Assembly (NCBI GenBank): GCA_032622095.1
Contig: CP136066.1
Span: 175,335,164 to 175,399,163, forward strand
Direction: 5' to 3'
Length of the DNA: 64,000 nucleotides
DNA from: Siphonodentalium dalli
Taxonomy: Eukaryota > Mollusca > Scaphopoda > Gadilida > Siphonodentaliidae
A program made the position numbers and the translations under genes. Shown here one piece after another: positions 45,185 through 56,396 of this stretch. The notes below the pieces were generated by a model. It was not told the DNA's origin. It worked only from the letters and a program-made list of their open reading frames with translations, and searched no databases. Within the stretch, counting starts at the first letter, position 1. The number at the start of each line of letters is the position of its first letter.

Positions 45185-47039
45185 TTCTGAACAGTTATAT
45201 CAATTATAGATCTAACTGTGTATTCTGGAAGCTACTTAATCCCAGATCGAACGAATGCTACCATTCAGATGTTCTCGAGAGTTTGCACGACTTGCCGATT
45301 CCAACTTTATACAAGAGGCACCTTCTGGCCAGAAGTCTCTGTCAAGCACAAACTCAGATTGCTCATGAAATATGTTAATCCTGGCATACGGTTCCTCGTT
45401 CTCACTTGTAAATACTCTAACGACTTCGAATGTTGACTAAACCGTCAACAAATTATTAATTCAAATATTGTTCTGTGTATAGTTAACACGGTGCGTGACG
45501 CTCAAGAAAACCTGGACTGGGTGTAAGGTGGCCATATGAAAAACTAATGCGGAGTAGAGTAGTCGCAAAATATTATTAATAGTGCTGTAGACAGATTGCC
45601 TGTGGTTGCCACATGTCAACCGCTTGACCGTGGTTGAACGGCGGTATGGTATAACCGGTGTCATTAACGCCATACAACCTTGTTAAAGGGGACGATTAAT
45701 TAGAGCATAGGTGTAGTACGTTACTAAAAGCTTGCGATGGATTCAGTGATAATGTGTGTCCCATAATTGGATCCGTATCTCCGAGATTATCCGTCACTTC
45801 ATAAATATGTCACAACAATATCACAGCGTCACCGGTGTTTCGATCAAAAGAATAGCAGACTCAGTAACTGGGCGATATGTCATGCGACATGGTTCTCAAA
45901 TCACGTTTCAATGAAAACTGAAGAATATGATCCATCGTCCTTTGTATCGGTACTTGTACGTTGTAGCCAACAAACTTGTAACTGACTCATGACTGATCCG
46001 TGACGTCATAATTCCGACTATTTTCTACATAATTGTATGTCTCGTAATCCTAGTAACCAGTGGTTGACTTGTGAGTTAATTGAACGGTTTATAATTTTGT
46101 GAAACTTAAGTATCTGTCTTTTGAAATTCACAACATTGCCGGGCATGTGTAACACTTTCGAATGTTACACGGCCTAAGTATGGTTAAAGCTATATGGATG
46201 GGGGTCATTGTCATGGCGTGGTGGTGCGAGCAATGACTCCGATGTGAATGACCTCGGTCATTGACTCTTGGGGTTCATTGCTCATCAAAGCAAGTTTATT
46301 TGTCCACCTGTGCTGATGGGAGCGGCGGACACGTGTTCCAATCAAAACACGACATATCGGGTCCAGGACGTTTCCCCCAGCGCATATATAATAGACAGAA
46401 CCTGGACTCAGGGGACTCTGAATTATATCTTACACTTCTAGGTAAAGCTATCCACGACAAACGTGGTAGCTATGATTATGTGCAAAGTAAAGTAAAGTAT
46501 GATTATGTGTTTTCAGTGGCTGCCTGATGTTAAGTATTATATACGTGTATAATAAATGTCTATGTCTGAGAGTTGCCGACTTAGTGTTAAATGACATGGG
46601 AGTGGTATACTTGTCAAGTGTAATCCCACTGCTGACTGCACTCACTGACTCGGCCTGTTGCTGTTTGATCCGAATTTATCAATGATTAGAATCCCGTTAA
46701 TTTTCGGAGGTTATAACATCTTGTCCCTGTCATATACAAACATAATCCAGATAGTGCTAACAATATTCCAGGTTATTAAGTAGCAAGTTAGGTCCAATTA
46801 TTTGCTAAAACAATCTAAAACGAGAAGTTTACACGAACAACACACACATGTGGGTCATACACCGGAAACACAATTTCGATTTTTCGTACTATAAACCTCC
46901 TACCATAAGTGCAGGGCTAAAATATGCCGCTTGAATGATAACGTTATAGTTACTGTGACACTTTGAATACGATAAGCTATGAGTGATAAAACGTAGCTTA
47001 TGTTTAGTAGCTATATATCTACTTATAATTATATTTTTT
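45185..47039. other. no supported gene
   Basis: It may include the 5' end of the LINE. Other contents: a phrase GACCGAGGTCATT-like near 46240 and an 88-residue plus-strand frame (46261-46527) without recognisable domain. Confidence 0.4.
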
Positions 47040-47169
47040 TCATTGTCAAGTTGACTACCTCAGGGTTTGTCATGGTGACTCGTGGGACGGTACTGGTATA
47101 GTCAAAATGACTCCCAATATCCATGACCAACCCAAAGGTAGTCATATTGACCCGTTATTTTTCATAGTG
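47040..47169 (-). repeat. right subterminal region of the CACTA-type candidate
   Basis: Several GTCAA(A/G)(A/T)TGACT motifs (47045, 47070, 47100, 47140), in the arrangement opposite to 38117-38410, then the AGTG terminus at 47166-47169. Confidence 0.6.
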
Positions 47170-48280
47170 CAAGGACGTGTCTAGAATGTCTCCGTTGAGA
47201 TGCAATACTTGTAATGTATAACTGCACCTCCTTTGAATAATTTCCTTAACTTGAGAAATTACAACTGCACCCTTTATCCGTCTGTTGGAAATTTATAATC
47301 GCTAACCGGGAACAACTTTAAGGTTAGGAATTTCCAAATGATGCCAATAGTCACGACCAATTTCACACACTATAAATAGTGGTTGAAATATTAAACAATG
47401 AAATCATCTGCAACTTATTTTCGATGCGAAATCTCCAACTGATGGTGTGTTAGGCTTGAAACTTCCAACCAAATGTTGAATATTTTACCAAAGTTTGGGG
47501 GGCGTGTCACCGCGTCCGTGCGTATATAAAACTCATTTCGTCAAAGTTACAATGTTTCTCCCGCCGCAACATGCATGTGAGTTGCATGGAGGGGTGCGAC
47601 CACTTACTATATTGTTCAGCCTAATAGCAGAACATTCTGCAAAACTATAATTTGTATCAATTTATACGTTAGAAAACGAAGTAACATTGACGAAATTAGT
47701 TATATATACAGCATTTTCATCGAAATTAGTTTTATTCTGTTTCCCCACACAGAAGAATATCAATTGCAACAATTTCGTGTTGTGTTATGCAATTGAGTTA
47801 TGCAATTAATCAATCAACAGACAACCTGATCATTCGAGCGTCGGTACAACCGCACCTACTTTGTAATTATCTGTAGTTCAATGCTCGAATGCTGGTTCGT
47901 CGATTTCTTGGTAAGACAACACAAGCGCAGTGTCATAGCCATTAAGAGCCACCAAAATAACAGAAGAAAGTAGGGCTGTAACGTCTAAGAAACTGGATAT
48001 GAATCGCGATAACTAATACACGAAGCTAGTAAACACAGACTCCATGGCCGGACTCGTCATCTCCAGTTTAAACCAGCATTGGCAGTCTAGCCAAACCGGG
48101 TCTAGGGGCGTTTGTATCATTCATTTTCCAGCTAATTGACAACTCAATTCGGTGATATGATTATGCAACCAAACTACCCTCTTACCAATCGGACCAAAAT
48201 GAATTATCGTGGATTTATTCATTGAGAAACAATTATCGCTCATTGACTGTTAATCCGATCTCATTCTGTGTTTAAGTAAT
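47170..48280. other. no supported gene
   Basis: The repeat phrase 'gaaatctccaactga(t/c)g(g/t)tgtgttag' near 47427 recurs near 30175. Nothing else was recognised. Confidence 0.4.
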
Positions 48281-48369
48281 GGTTAGAGCACAAGAATAGT
48301 TCTTTACCAGAATAAATCGAGTCGGAGACGAGATTTATTCTGGTAAAGAACTATTCGCGTGCTCTGACC
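48281..48369. other. foldback hairpin, 38-bp arms
   Basis: 48281-48318 and 48332-48369 are reverse complements with three mismatches (shared core TAGTTCTTTACCAGAATAAA). The loop is 13 bases. Similar in design to the hairpins at 17579 and 37705 but unrelated in sequence. Confidence 0.85.
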
Positions 48370-49124
48370 GACTTAGAGCACAATTGACCGCACACAATGC
48401 GATTATCTCGAAATATGCAATTGATCGTGCGTTGAACACGACGTACAATCCGTGCGCTGGTCGAGATGAACACAATGACCCGTTAGTCACTCCAATCATC
48501 GTGATTACCCATGCAGTGATCGCCGTTGAATGTGAATAAATATGTCCGAAACGACACGGATTAGCGTGTGACCCGTTTTCACAAACCAAGTCACTTGCAG
48601 ATGTGTTTGGAAAGTCAAATGTGGAAGTCGCATGATTGTGTCTTACTATTGTTATATACATTGTATAAGTGGATCATGAATTCCGAAGAAGTCTGTCTGC
48701 CAGAATGATGACATAGAATTTGGACCTGTAACCAACAACCAACTACTTTTTGCCAAAGGTAATGCTGCACATCATTATTATGTGACAAACGTGTCGCCTT
48801 TTCAAAAACTGTTTCGAAATTACTACCATAGTAGTCCATTGGTTCCTCCAGATTCTCCAGACACAAGTTCTGTTGTTAGATATATCGGATATGTGTTGGA
48901 TTATTGGATATATCACTATTTAGTGGTTCTAAATGTAAATGTTAATTCGTTTAGTTTCATCGTTGGATTAGTGGTCCTGAGAATATTTTCGGAACTGGTT
49001 TAGTTTTGTGGAATAATTATAATAAATTTAATTATTCTACTACAGTTAATAAATAATTCAACCAATTCAACTATTGCCACTCCCTCCGTTCGTCCTGTTG
49101 ATGTATATATATATATATTGTATT
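48370..49124. other. no supported gene
   Basis: Open frames of 73-108 residues on both strands overlap and have no recognisable domain. AT-rich near 49000-49124. Confidence 0.4.
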
Positions 49125-49530
49125 TTTGGTAAATCACACCCAATTCCCAAGGCTGGCAAACTAATATTTCAGTGATATACCATTGTTCGACACGCGCCAC
49201 TCTTAACAAACAAATCGCGCGGTCGTTTTAATGTAGCTTCAGTTATTTTACAAGAGGACATGCACCCCACCCGCACTCCCCTTATACGCCGTCCCTATAT
49301 ATATATGTGCCTGCTTAGTATATTAGAGGTGCATAAATAGTAACGGCGTATAATGGCAGTGTGTTTGGGGGGAGCAGAGCGCTGTTCGTGCCCATGTGGC
49401 CTCTGGTAATTGAAGCTACTTCGAAGCGCCCGTGCGAGTTGTCTGTTGTGAGTTGCGTGTGCCTAACAATGGGATAATCATTGAACTATTCATTCGCCAG
49501 CCTTGGGAATCGGTGTGCTTTACCAAAAAG
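49125..49530. other. ~400-bp imperfect palindrome, ~200-bp arms
   Basis: The left arm (49125 to about 49320) and right arm (about 49330-49530) match in reverse complement through several blocks: GGTAAATCACACCCAATTCC versus its partner near 49500, the CCAAGGCTGGC/GCCAGCCTTGG block, TGTAGCTTCA/TGAAGCTAC, and TATACGCCGT/ACGGCGTATA close to the centre. Arms are diverged. It could be an old foldback transposon or an inverted duplication. Confidence 0.7.
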
Positions 49531-50630
49531 CAGGGAACGATTGCAACAATGGGATTGTGCTCTAAATCAATTTAACAAATGGCATGTCTCTCAACACGAG
49601 TTTCACGCTCTGTTCATCACTTTATTTGTCATAGATTTCTGCAAGATGCTTCACCCGCAAAGACACAATTTGGTGTATTCACATGTATATATGTATATAT
49701 TAAAGGGTATAGGAGCTCTCTATCTGTATGTCCGTTTGTCTGTTCGCAACTATTCTCCAATACCCCTGGACCGATTTCAATTAAATCAGGTGTGGTGATT
49801 TGTGTGGTAAAACGGCGTTAGGTTTTAAAAAATTTGATTTAAAAATAAGAAAAAATATATTTTTTTACATTGTGTTAAATTGAGTAAAGAGTTGAATCTA
49901 AAAAGAAAATTAACATTTATTTGTTTTAAATTTTTTTTTTTTTTTTAATTAAAATGTTCAAATAATCAAAATGTGCTCTAAGCCCCCCTGACGCTGAATT
50001 AAGTCTCCATAATCGAGTCAATCCTGGACCAAGAGGCCAGTCAAGTAAAGGCAATTTGGTTATGAGTTCACACCATAAGCGGCATCTGAACTGTTGGAAG
50101 TGGGCAACCATGGAGAGGGACAGCTTTTAATAAAGAAATATATTACATGAGTTGATTTTTTTTCAATGTCATAAAATAAAAAAGGTTCCCATGTTTTGAA
50201 CTGGTAGAATATTATGGGAATTTATGGGCGTAGCCAGAGTGGAGCTTTGTGGCATGATCTACATCAAAATGAGTTTCAAATTTGACTCATATAGCAATAG
50301 AAGTTGAGGATCGCAAACTATGAGCAGTAGCATCGTTTTGGTGTCAAAATTAAAACGCTGAACCCTTCAAATGAATTCTTAGAAAACACCAGTATTTGTG
50401 ATTGCCACAAGCCATACAAAAAACCACAAGATAGTTGTACAAATCATATATTTGGGGACATGTCCATATCTGAGCGTGCGAATGAATCAACTGTGACATG
50501 GATTTTAAATGGATTTCCTTTATCAAAGAAACGCTGCGAGAAGTAAATCTGGAAAGTGCGTGGCAGAACCAGTCACAACTAAGGGTCTATTCTCATTGCA
50601 CATGCGCGTGCGATTAATCGCAGCGTTTTT
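49531..50630. other. no supported gene
   Basis: A fragment with TGTCCGTTTGTCTGTTCGC near 49728 resembles Helitron-associated text elsewhere in the window. T- and A-rich runs occur at 49850-49950. Confidence 0.4.
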
Positions 50631-50633
50631 TAA

Positions 50634-51622
50634 GGTCGAGCGGCTCTATATGTGTGTTCGATGGCATTCCCTCCTCCCACTGCTAAGAGTTCCCCAATAG
50701 GGGTGGGCGTCTGACGAACACATTCATACACAGGTCTAGGGTAGGTTGGAGGATGATAAAGTACTTTCGGTTGGGGGTGACCACATACAGGCCTATATAT
50801 GCTGACACATTAACTTAATTTTCTTCAGTTAGATTTACTCAGGTATAAGTTGAGTATAGCGAGTCATGCCATCAAAATGACCAAAGTTTTGAGGACACAA
50901 TTATATCTAGCTAATTATAATTAGAAATAGAGGGTTCAATTCCATGTAGTTGGGCATAAATATGCATATTTTATTCCAGCTTGAAACGTATATAACACTA
51001 TATAGTACGATCACAACCCAGATTACAGGAGTTTTATGTATATAATTGTTATTATCACTCAAGATTATCAAAAGTGTACGATTCAAGTGGTTGAATTAGA
51101 TCTTTCAACATTTTACCTTATATCATCGAGTGCTCATGTATATAGCCGCTGGCAACAGCGACAACGCGGTACTATAATTGACGAACCACCATTCAAATAG
51201 AATAAGTGATGGGACTCAGAATTCGACCTTAAGAGTCACACACGCATCGTTTCAGGTCGAATTATGTCGCCAGGACGCTGTTCGCATGCATGAGCGATTG
51301 ATTTCAATTTGATCGCCATTGGCGGCTTATCATCAGTGATCGCACATGCTAAACGGCACATTACTATCAATCTATATATTCACAATCTTGGGTACAGTGT
51401 TGCGAGAGACTGACAGGTAATATAATTCGACTGAATTCTACAAAAATCACCACTTATGCTAGCTATACGTTGGAAACTTCTTTCCAAGCCATTTCCTTTC
51501 CGTACTTCATTTATTATTTTATCGCCCATCAGTTATGAGAATGACTGTACCCGGATAGTATATGTGACCAAGTGAACCACGCATGCCATTCTCTGTAACG
51601 GCTATCTCGATGACGAGGTTGA
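50634..51622 (+). repeat. segmental duplication copy A
   Basis: The segment from AAGGTCGAGCGGCT to the LTR element matches copy B (59171-60053 plus 63796-64000) in order and orientation, with small indels. Copy A lacks the Helitron, thus preserving its empty site between 51366 and 51367, and lacks a ~220-bp insertion seen in copy B at about 59585-59805. Confidence 0.85.
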
Positions 51623-51937
51623 TGTTGTATTTATGGGTTTTAATAGTTAGGCCTGGTAGAGTAAAACCTGTATCAAATAGATGCTTCTCGGCAAACGGCT
51701 CCAATATAGCGATATTGGAGCGAAGATACGGGAAAATCCGGAAACCACCGAGGATGCCCGAAGATAGCCGGAAGTTCACGAGATGGCGAGGCTGACGGAA
51801 ACCCATCACTTGAATCCAGATCTTCTTATTGTCAACATCGTGTATTTCTATTGCTGTATTATTAAAAGGTATTATTTCACACTTGCACTTCATGTATAAT
51901 TATTCACAATGCTGCACTGTACCCCATAATTATAACA
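51623..51937 (+). repeat. 5' LTR, 315 bp
   Basis: Begins TGTTGTATTTATGGG and ends ATAATTATAACA. It contains an 8-bp-stem inverted repeat TCCAATATAGCGATATTGGA at 51700-51719. A TATTAAAAGG stretch near 51860 could serve as core promoter or poly(A) region; R/U5 boundaries are not resolved. Confidence 0.9.
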
Positions 51938-51939
51938 AA

Positions 51940-51957
51940 TGGCGTCGTCGATCTTAC
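51940..51957 (+). other. candidate primer-binding site
   Basis: TGGCGTCGTCGATCTTAC begins two bases after the LTR; TGG matches the universal CCA end of tRNAs. I cannot name the tRNA without comparing to the host set. Confidence 0.6.
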
Positions 51958-52852
51958 TCGAATCTTTGCGGCGTTTTTTGTGCACCGTTTCTTGATATTT
52001 TTCTCGCCGGTAAAATACACTGTTTTCTCACACTGGCAAAATAATTTTTCACATGTTTTTTCAATCCGTTTATTATCTTTGGTAATTTCTGCAATCCGCA
52101 CCGTAATTTTTGCTCTTCGCACTTTGCACTGCATACTATTTTTCCTATTTATTTATTTATAAGATAATTTTGCTTTTTGTCATACTTTTTTGCCATTTTT
52201 CTGATTGTTTTTTGGCTTGCATTTTTTTTTTTCTCACAAGTGTTTGCCACTTTGTTGAATATTTATTTTTTCTCAAACCAGTTGCTATTGGATTATTTAT
52301 TTTTTTTAGTAGGGAATGAAGGCTGTTTTGTTTTCATTCTGCTGCGCGGACATTTCAATCAAGTTCGCCGTATTTTTCAATTAATTGGCACTTATTTTTT
52401 CGTTTTTGCCCATTTTCACGGAAATTTCTTTTCAATTTTTTAATTTTATGCAATTGAATTATTTTTGTCTCAGAGGATTATTTTTGCCAATTTTCGTAGG
52501 ATTATTTTCCAATTTTTCAAATTGTAGGTGAATTTGTCTATAAAGGCTACCAATAGTGTTTATATAGGCATATTTCGGATAGTATATCACCATTTGTTCA
52601 ATATTCGTGCATTTACACCTTGTATAACATCTTTTATCGAGGAGTTCCGAAATTAGCAAATTTTGGGAGTTTTTATTTGCGCGAATTGTTTTTTGGAAGA
52701 TAACGAATAATTTCCCCAAACAGTCCAACGAGGGGACGTCGCTATAACAACGTTGCGATCTCATGAAAATTCTTGCTGGAATTTTCGGAACTATTCGTAT
52801 CTGCTAAAACAGCCAATCGTTATTTTGTTGAAACGGGAAGTAGGTCATTTGC
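51958..52852 (+). other. T-rich untranslated leader of the LTR element
   Basis: About 900 bases strongly biased to T on the coding strand (for example 52040-52460), with repeated ATTTTTG(C/T)-like steps, then the gag start. The bias makes the plus-strand RNA U-rich and probably weakly structured; it may include packaging signals. A 101-residue antisense frame here is a by-product of the bias. Confidence 0.5.
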
Positions 52853-54226
52853 ATGATGATTCAAAACATCAGTGCAGATGTGAAAGCGGCGTATAATCCG
52901 ATAAACAGCCAGCGAGTTGAGCCATTGTTCGCTCAAGCGCACACTCCGTGGGTACACTCCGTCGCTAATCCGCTGATTAGCCAACAGGATGATTCAATGT
53001 CCGGATTTGCTCATGGAGCTTCTAATCACACGGGGTCAAACATCTCAATCGGATTAATGTATGATTACCCATCAAATCAAACGTTCATGCACTCAATGGT
53101 TATCGGGAGTGATACTGACCATTGCGAAAAAAGATATTCGCAAGTGAGTAACGGTGGTGGGGCATCACATAACAGTTTCAACGCGCCGGACTTATTGTCA
53201 ACTGAAATTAACGCTTGGCAGGCTAGCAATGTCCAAACCCCGAATACAGAACAAATGACAGTTGGAACGAATCAAAACATGACACACCAACAACCATTGT
53301 ACCCAACTAATTTTGATGGTACCATTTCTGATTCAGGGGCCCAAGTTACCAATGTGCATAATATGTCCAGTTACTTATCGGGAAATGGGATGGGAAATCT
53401 GCTGATGTCCACAATTCCAGAAACGACTGTAACAATTCCACAATCGGACACAAATTTGACACCAGATCCGACAACAAATGGTTCATATATCTCTTATCAA
53501 CCCAGAGACGTGCAACCGTGCGTGCCACAATTTTGGTGTCGCCCAGATGTACCGCCGCCATATTGGAATCCGTCGGTATTCAATCCACATAACATGCAAA
53601 TGTTTGGTTCGCCTTTCCTTAATTATGGCGCTCCGGTGGTCACAAATCAAGTGAGTCCACAACCAGTGGGAATTCACGAGGTCGTTAGACCAAAGCAAGT
53701 TGATGGAATTCACAATGTTGATAAGGTAACCAATCCAGGGTCCACTAGGAGAGCGAAACCAGTTTCAAACAGGTGGAAACCGTATCCCAATAGGGGCGAC
53801 GTACTGGGTTGGAAAGATATACAAGTACCAACGTCTCATTACACATGTTCCAGTACAGGGACGTGTCCGATTTCCAAGTTGGATACTGCCCCCATTCAGT
53901 TGAATGGGACTCGGTATAAAGGAGCTACTACAAATTATGCTCCCTTTGGAGATCGTACATTCAAACAAATATCTCTTCCTGTACAGACACCGACAGTACA
54001 GCCGACATATTGGCCCATGCCCACAGTGTCACTACCACATGGCTATGTTCCAAATAAAACGCCATGGGGTACAAACATTCGGAGTATGCCTACCCCAAAT
54101 GTGTGCACGACTTCAGGGCCATTATCGGGTCCACTAGGGGGCAATGCAAAGCAATGCAGGGGCGAATCAAGTTTGGCTGGGGAATTCTGTGTCGGGTTCT
54201 GTGCCCCAGCATGTACCTCAGAATGA
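52853..54226 (+). CDS. Gag-like polyprotein, N-terminal part
   Basis: A 457-residue frame, very rich in Asn, Gln, Pro, Ser and Thr and poor in charged residues, without signal peptide or membrane segment. It precedes and overlaps the second gag frame (54144-56396) by 83 bases, which lies one frame over. The last ~25 residues lose the N/Q/P-rich character, so the real frame change is near 54135-54150, beside a run of five G. It would supply the disordered N-terminal part of the capsid protein. Whether the shift is a mutation or a programmed frameshift cannot be decided from one copy. Confidence 0.6.
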   Translation: MMIQNISADVKAAYNPINSQRVEPLFAQAHTPWVHSVANPLISQQDDSMSGFAHGASNHTGSNISIGLMYDYPSNQTFMHSMVIGSDTDHCEKRYSQVSNGGGASHNSFNAPDLLSTEINAWQASNVQTPNTEQMTVGTNQNMTHQQPLYPTNFDGTISDSGAQVTNVHNMSSYLSGNGMGNLLMSTIPETTVTIPQSDTNLTPDPTTNGSYISYQPRDVQPCVPQFWCRPDVPPPYWNPSVFNPHNMQMFGSPFLNYGAPVVTNQVSPQPVGIHEVVRPKQVDGIHNVDKVTNPGSTRRAKPVSNRWKPYPNRGDVLGWKDIQVPTSHYTCSSTGTCPISKLDTAPIQLNGTRYKGATTNYAPFGDRTFKQISLPVQTPTVQPTYWPMPTVSLPHGYVPNKTPWGTNIRSMPTPNVCTTSGPLSGPLGGNAKQCRGESSLAGEFCVGFCAPACTSE

Positions 54227-56396
54227 GGTTTCTACAATGTCCGTGTCACCAGTTTCGGTCCCACCCGTTAGCAAACCGGTGGTAAACCAATCCGGAGAAA
54301 TACACCAAGCTTTGGCACAGCAATATAACCCTGCGGTGAATATGCATCCACAACCAGGGTATAATCAAGCTATGGCAGTTCAAATCCCGCCTGGGGGCTA
54401 TTTAAATCAGGCAATGATGTCTGTAGCGACAAACATGATTGCCGGAGCCATCCTTTCTGCCCAAACAGTTTCCGGGATGCAGTCAATGGGGAATGGGCAA
54501 AATTTCCCCGTGGGGACAACAGTCAATCCCCCAAATGACAGTCCAGGCCCGACGAGTCAACAGTTTGTCACCGCACAATCGTGTGGAAACGACCCCAAAC
54601 AGCAAACTGGTTGGATGCTTACGAATGCTTTTGGTCAAAATGTGCCTTATATTCCGATAACAGATCAACCGCCTACAAACTCTCGGCAGACTCCGGTTGT
54701 TAGTCAACAACCGTATCAGCAAATACCAATGCAACCATCAAATGTATTGGAAGCGAATCCCCAGGTTCCGCCAACACAATACGGCGAGAATGCGTCAGTA
54801 CTTCGGATACAGGTACCAAATAACCCCCCGATCATGGTCCAGGCCAACAATCTGAGTTTAGTTACTACTCAGAATGTTCCAATGCAACAATATCCATCTG
54901 GCGGAATTCCAACTAACCCACCTATGCAAAATGTTCCAATAACAATTAGCGGAACTGACGGACAAGTTTATGGTGGTTACCAAACTGTTACAACGGAAAA
55001 TCTAACCAAATCGCCAGAAAGGGGTGATGTTGACATAACATTTCAACGTCGGTCTGACCAAAACTCATTTCGGGAACCAACAATCAGTGGAATTTCAGTA
55101 ACATCCGGGCGCGAGAAGGTAAATGCAAAACCAGCCCAACATATGCCTGCGTCTGCTGACACGGGATCCAGACAAAATTATGGTCAAGATGTACCTATAA
55201 ATGGAGTAAACTCAATACCGCCACAAATACCATTATCAAAGGACGGTAAAGTAACTGGGCAGCCGTTTGACTTCGAATTCCGTTCATTTGCTGAATTTCA
55301 ACGTTGGAATAAAGCCGAATGTAAAGCTGCACTGTCATCTTGTCGGGAGGGTTCCGCCCTCGACTATCACAAGTCGATCGAAGAAAATAGTTCGCATATG
55401 ACGTTCAAGGAAATCCTTATTGAAATGGGGAATAGGTTCGGTGATAATGATCAGCCGCAAGTCGAAGAACTAAAGTTTCGAGAAGTGTCTACCCCAACAG
55501 AGTCTATGGCTGCTGCTATAGAACATGTTCGATTCCACCAATTTAACCGAAACGTAACTTTTGGCGATGCCAATATTACGAACCAAGATGTGATAGATTT
55601 ATCGTGTGATTATTTTGAATCGGAAAACGACAGTCCGCCGCGAACTGGAGATATACATGTTGTAGATAAATCCATATCATTTCCTCAATGGAACAACGGG
55701 AGAAGTAATGATGAATTTAATGAACGAATTCTGCTGAAATCGCTATCAAAATCAAATACATCCAAAGATGAATCTCGTGAACGATTTCTACGACGGGAAT
55801 CGCAATCGAACACACTAAATAACGAAGAATCTAACGAACGATTTCTGCTGAAATCGCAATCAAATACATCAAATTTAAGTGGTATTTCCGATCAGTGCCT
55901 CCGCTCTCTGTCGCAAATTTCATTGCAAACAAGTAACGTGTTCTGTTTAAAATCCAAAACGATCATTTCTACACCACAATCGTGGGACACACAGTCGCTC
56001 GAAATGCAACCACAGTGTGACGTCACAAATAATACTAAATCATCCGAAACGGCTAAATTTGTCGAATCGCACCAGAGTGATAATAGTTTGTCCAGAACTG
56101 ACATGCCAGAAACACATGTTATCGGAGTAGGGCCTTGCGTAATCAAAAAAGAAACAAGGCGCACGAACTCTATATTTTCACTATGTTCAACTACTGAAAC
56201 CACAGTCGAACAAACTATGGAAAAACAAATTTGCAAAAAGTCAACCAAAATGAATGGTCCTCGCTGTTTCTTGCACAAATCATTGAAATGTTGCACTAGT
56301 AATGACCTAGTAGCCAGGGCTGTAATCACACCATTTTCGTCATTATGGATGTTCACACTGTTATGGCGAAAGAAAGCAAAAAGCTTCTTGCACTAA
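54144..56396 (+). CDS. Gag-like polyprotein with retrotransposon capsid domain
   Basis: A 750-residue frame. Residues ~1-370 continue the N/Q/P-rich composition of the upstream frame. Residues ~374-490 resemble the retrotransposon Gag capsid region: EFQRWNKAECKAAL, then SALDYHKSI, FKEILIEMGNRFG and EELKFREVS, the usual order of helices in Ty3/gypsy-type Gag. Residues ~520-585 contain a three-fold ERFL(L/R)(K/R)xxSQSNT repeat. No CCHC zinc knuckle is present, and the C-terminal ~100 residues contain scattered Cys only. The frame ends at 56396, and no pol follows. The protein would assemble particles that package element RNA. The lack of zinc knuckle is unusual but not unknown. Confidence 0.7.
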   Translation: MQSNAGANQVWLGNSVSGSVPQHVPQNEVSTMSVSPVSVPPVSKPVVNQSGEIHQALAQQYNPAVNMHPQPGYNQAMAVQIPPGGYLNQAMMSVATNMIAGAILSAQTVSGMQSMGNGQNFPVGTTVNPPNDSPGPTSQQFVTAQSCGNDPKQQTGWMLTNAFGQNVPYIPITDQPPTNSRQTPVVSQQPYQQIPMQPSNVLEANPQVPPTQYGENASVLRIQVPNNPPIMVQANNLSLVTTQNVPMQQYPSGGIPTNPPMQNVPITISGTDGQVYGGYQTVTTENLTKSPERGDVDITFQRRSDQNSFREPTISGISVTSGREKVNAKPAQHMPASADTGSRQNYGQDVPINGVNSIPPQIPLSKDGKVTGQPFDFEFRSFAEFQRWNKAECKAALSSCREGSALDYHKSIEENSSHMTFKEILIEMGNRFGDNDQPQVEELKFREVSTPTESMAAAIEHVRFHQFNRNVTFGDANITNQDVIDLSCDYFESENDSPPRTGDIHVVDKSISFPQWNNGRSNDEFNERILLKSLSKSNTSKDESRERFLRRESQSNTLNNEESNERFLLKSQSNTSNLSGISDQCLRSLSQISLQTSNVFCLKSKTIISTPQSWDTQSLEMQPQCDVTNNTKSSETAKFVESHQSDNSLSRTDMPETHVIGVGPCVIKKETRRTNSIFSLCSTTETTVEQTMEKQICKKSTKMNGPRCFLHKSLKCCTSNDLVARAVITPFSSLWMFTLLWRKKAKSFLH

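Larger units (their letters stand above)
38095..47169. mobile_element. candidate 9.1-kb CACTA/EnSpm-type element
   Basis: The left end CACTGAGAAAAATGGGTTGG and the reverse complement of the right end, CACTATGAAAAATAACGGG, match over ~30 bp (both continue GTCAATATGAC). Both ends are followed inside by arrays of AGTCA(A/T)(A/C)ATGACT-like motifs (38117-38410 and 47045-47150), the expected subterminal repeats of CACTA elements. The dinucleotide CA flanks both ends. No transposase was found; a dead LINE occupies part of the interior. Two separate smaller elements of the same family with other partners lost are an alternative. Confidence 0.5.

Noticed and set aside
46261-46527. 88-residue plus-strand frame as a small secreted protein
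   Set aside because: No signal peptide or family recognised, and the region has features of dispersed repeats.
51519-51893. 124-residue antisense frame covering the 5' LTR
   Set aside because: Most of it is LTR sequence; the same text in the 3' LTR leads to a different frame because of single-base indels, so it is not conserved even between the two LTRs.
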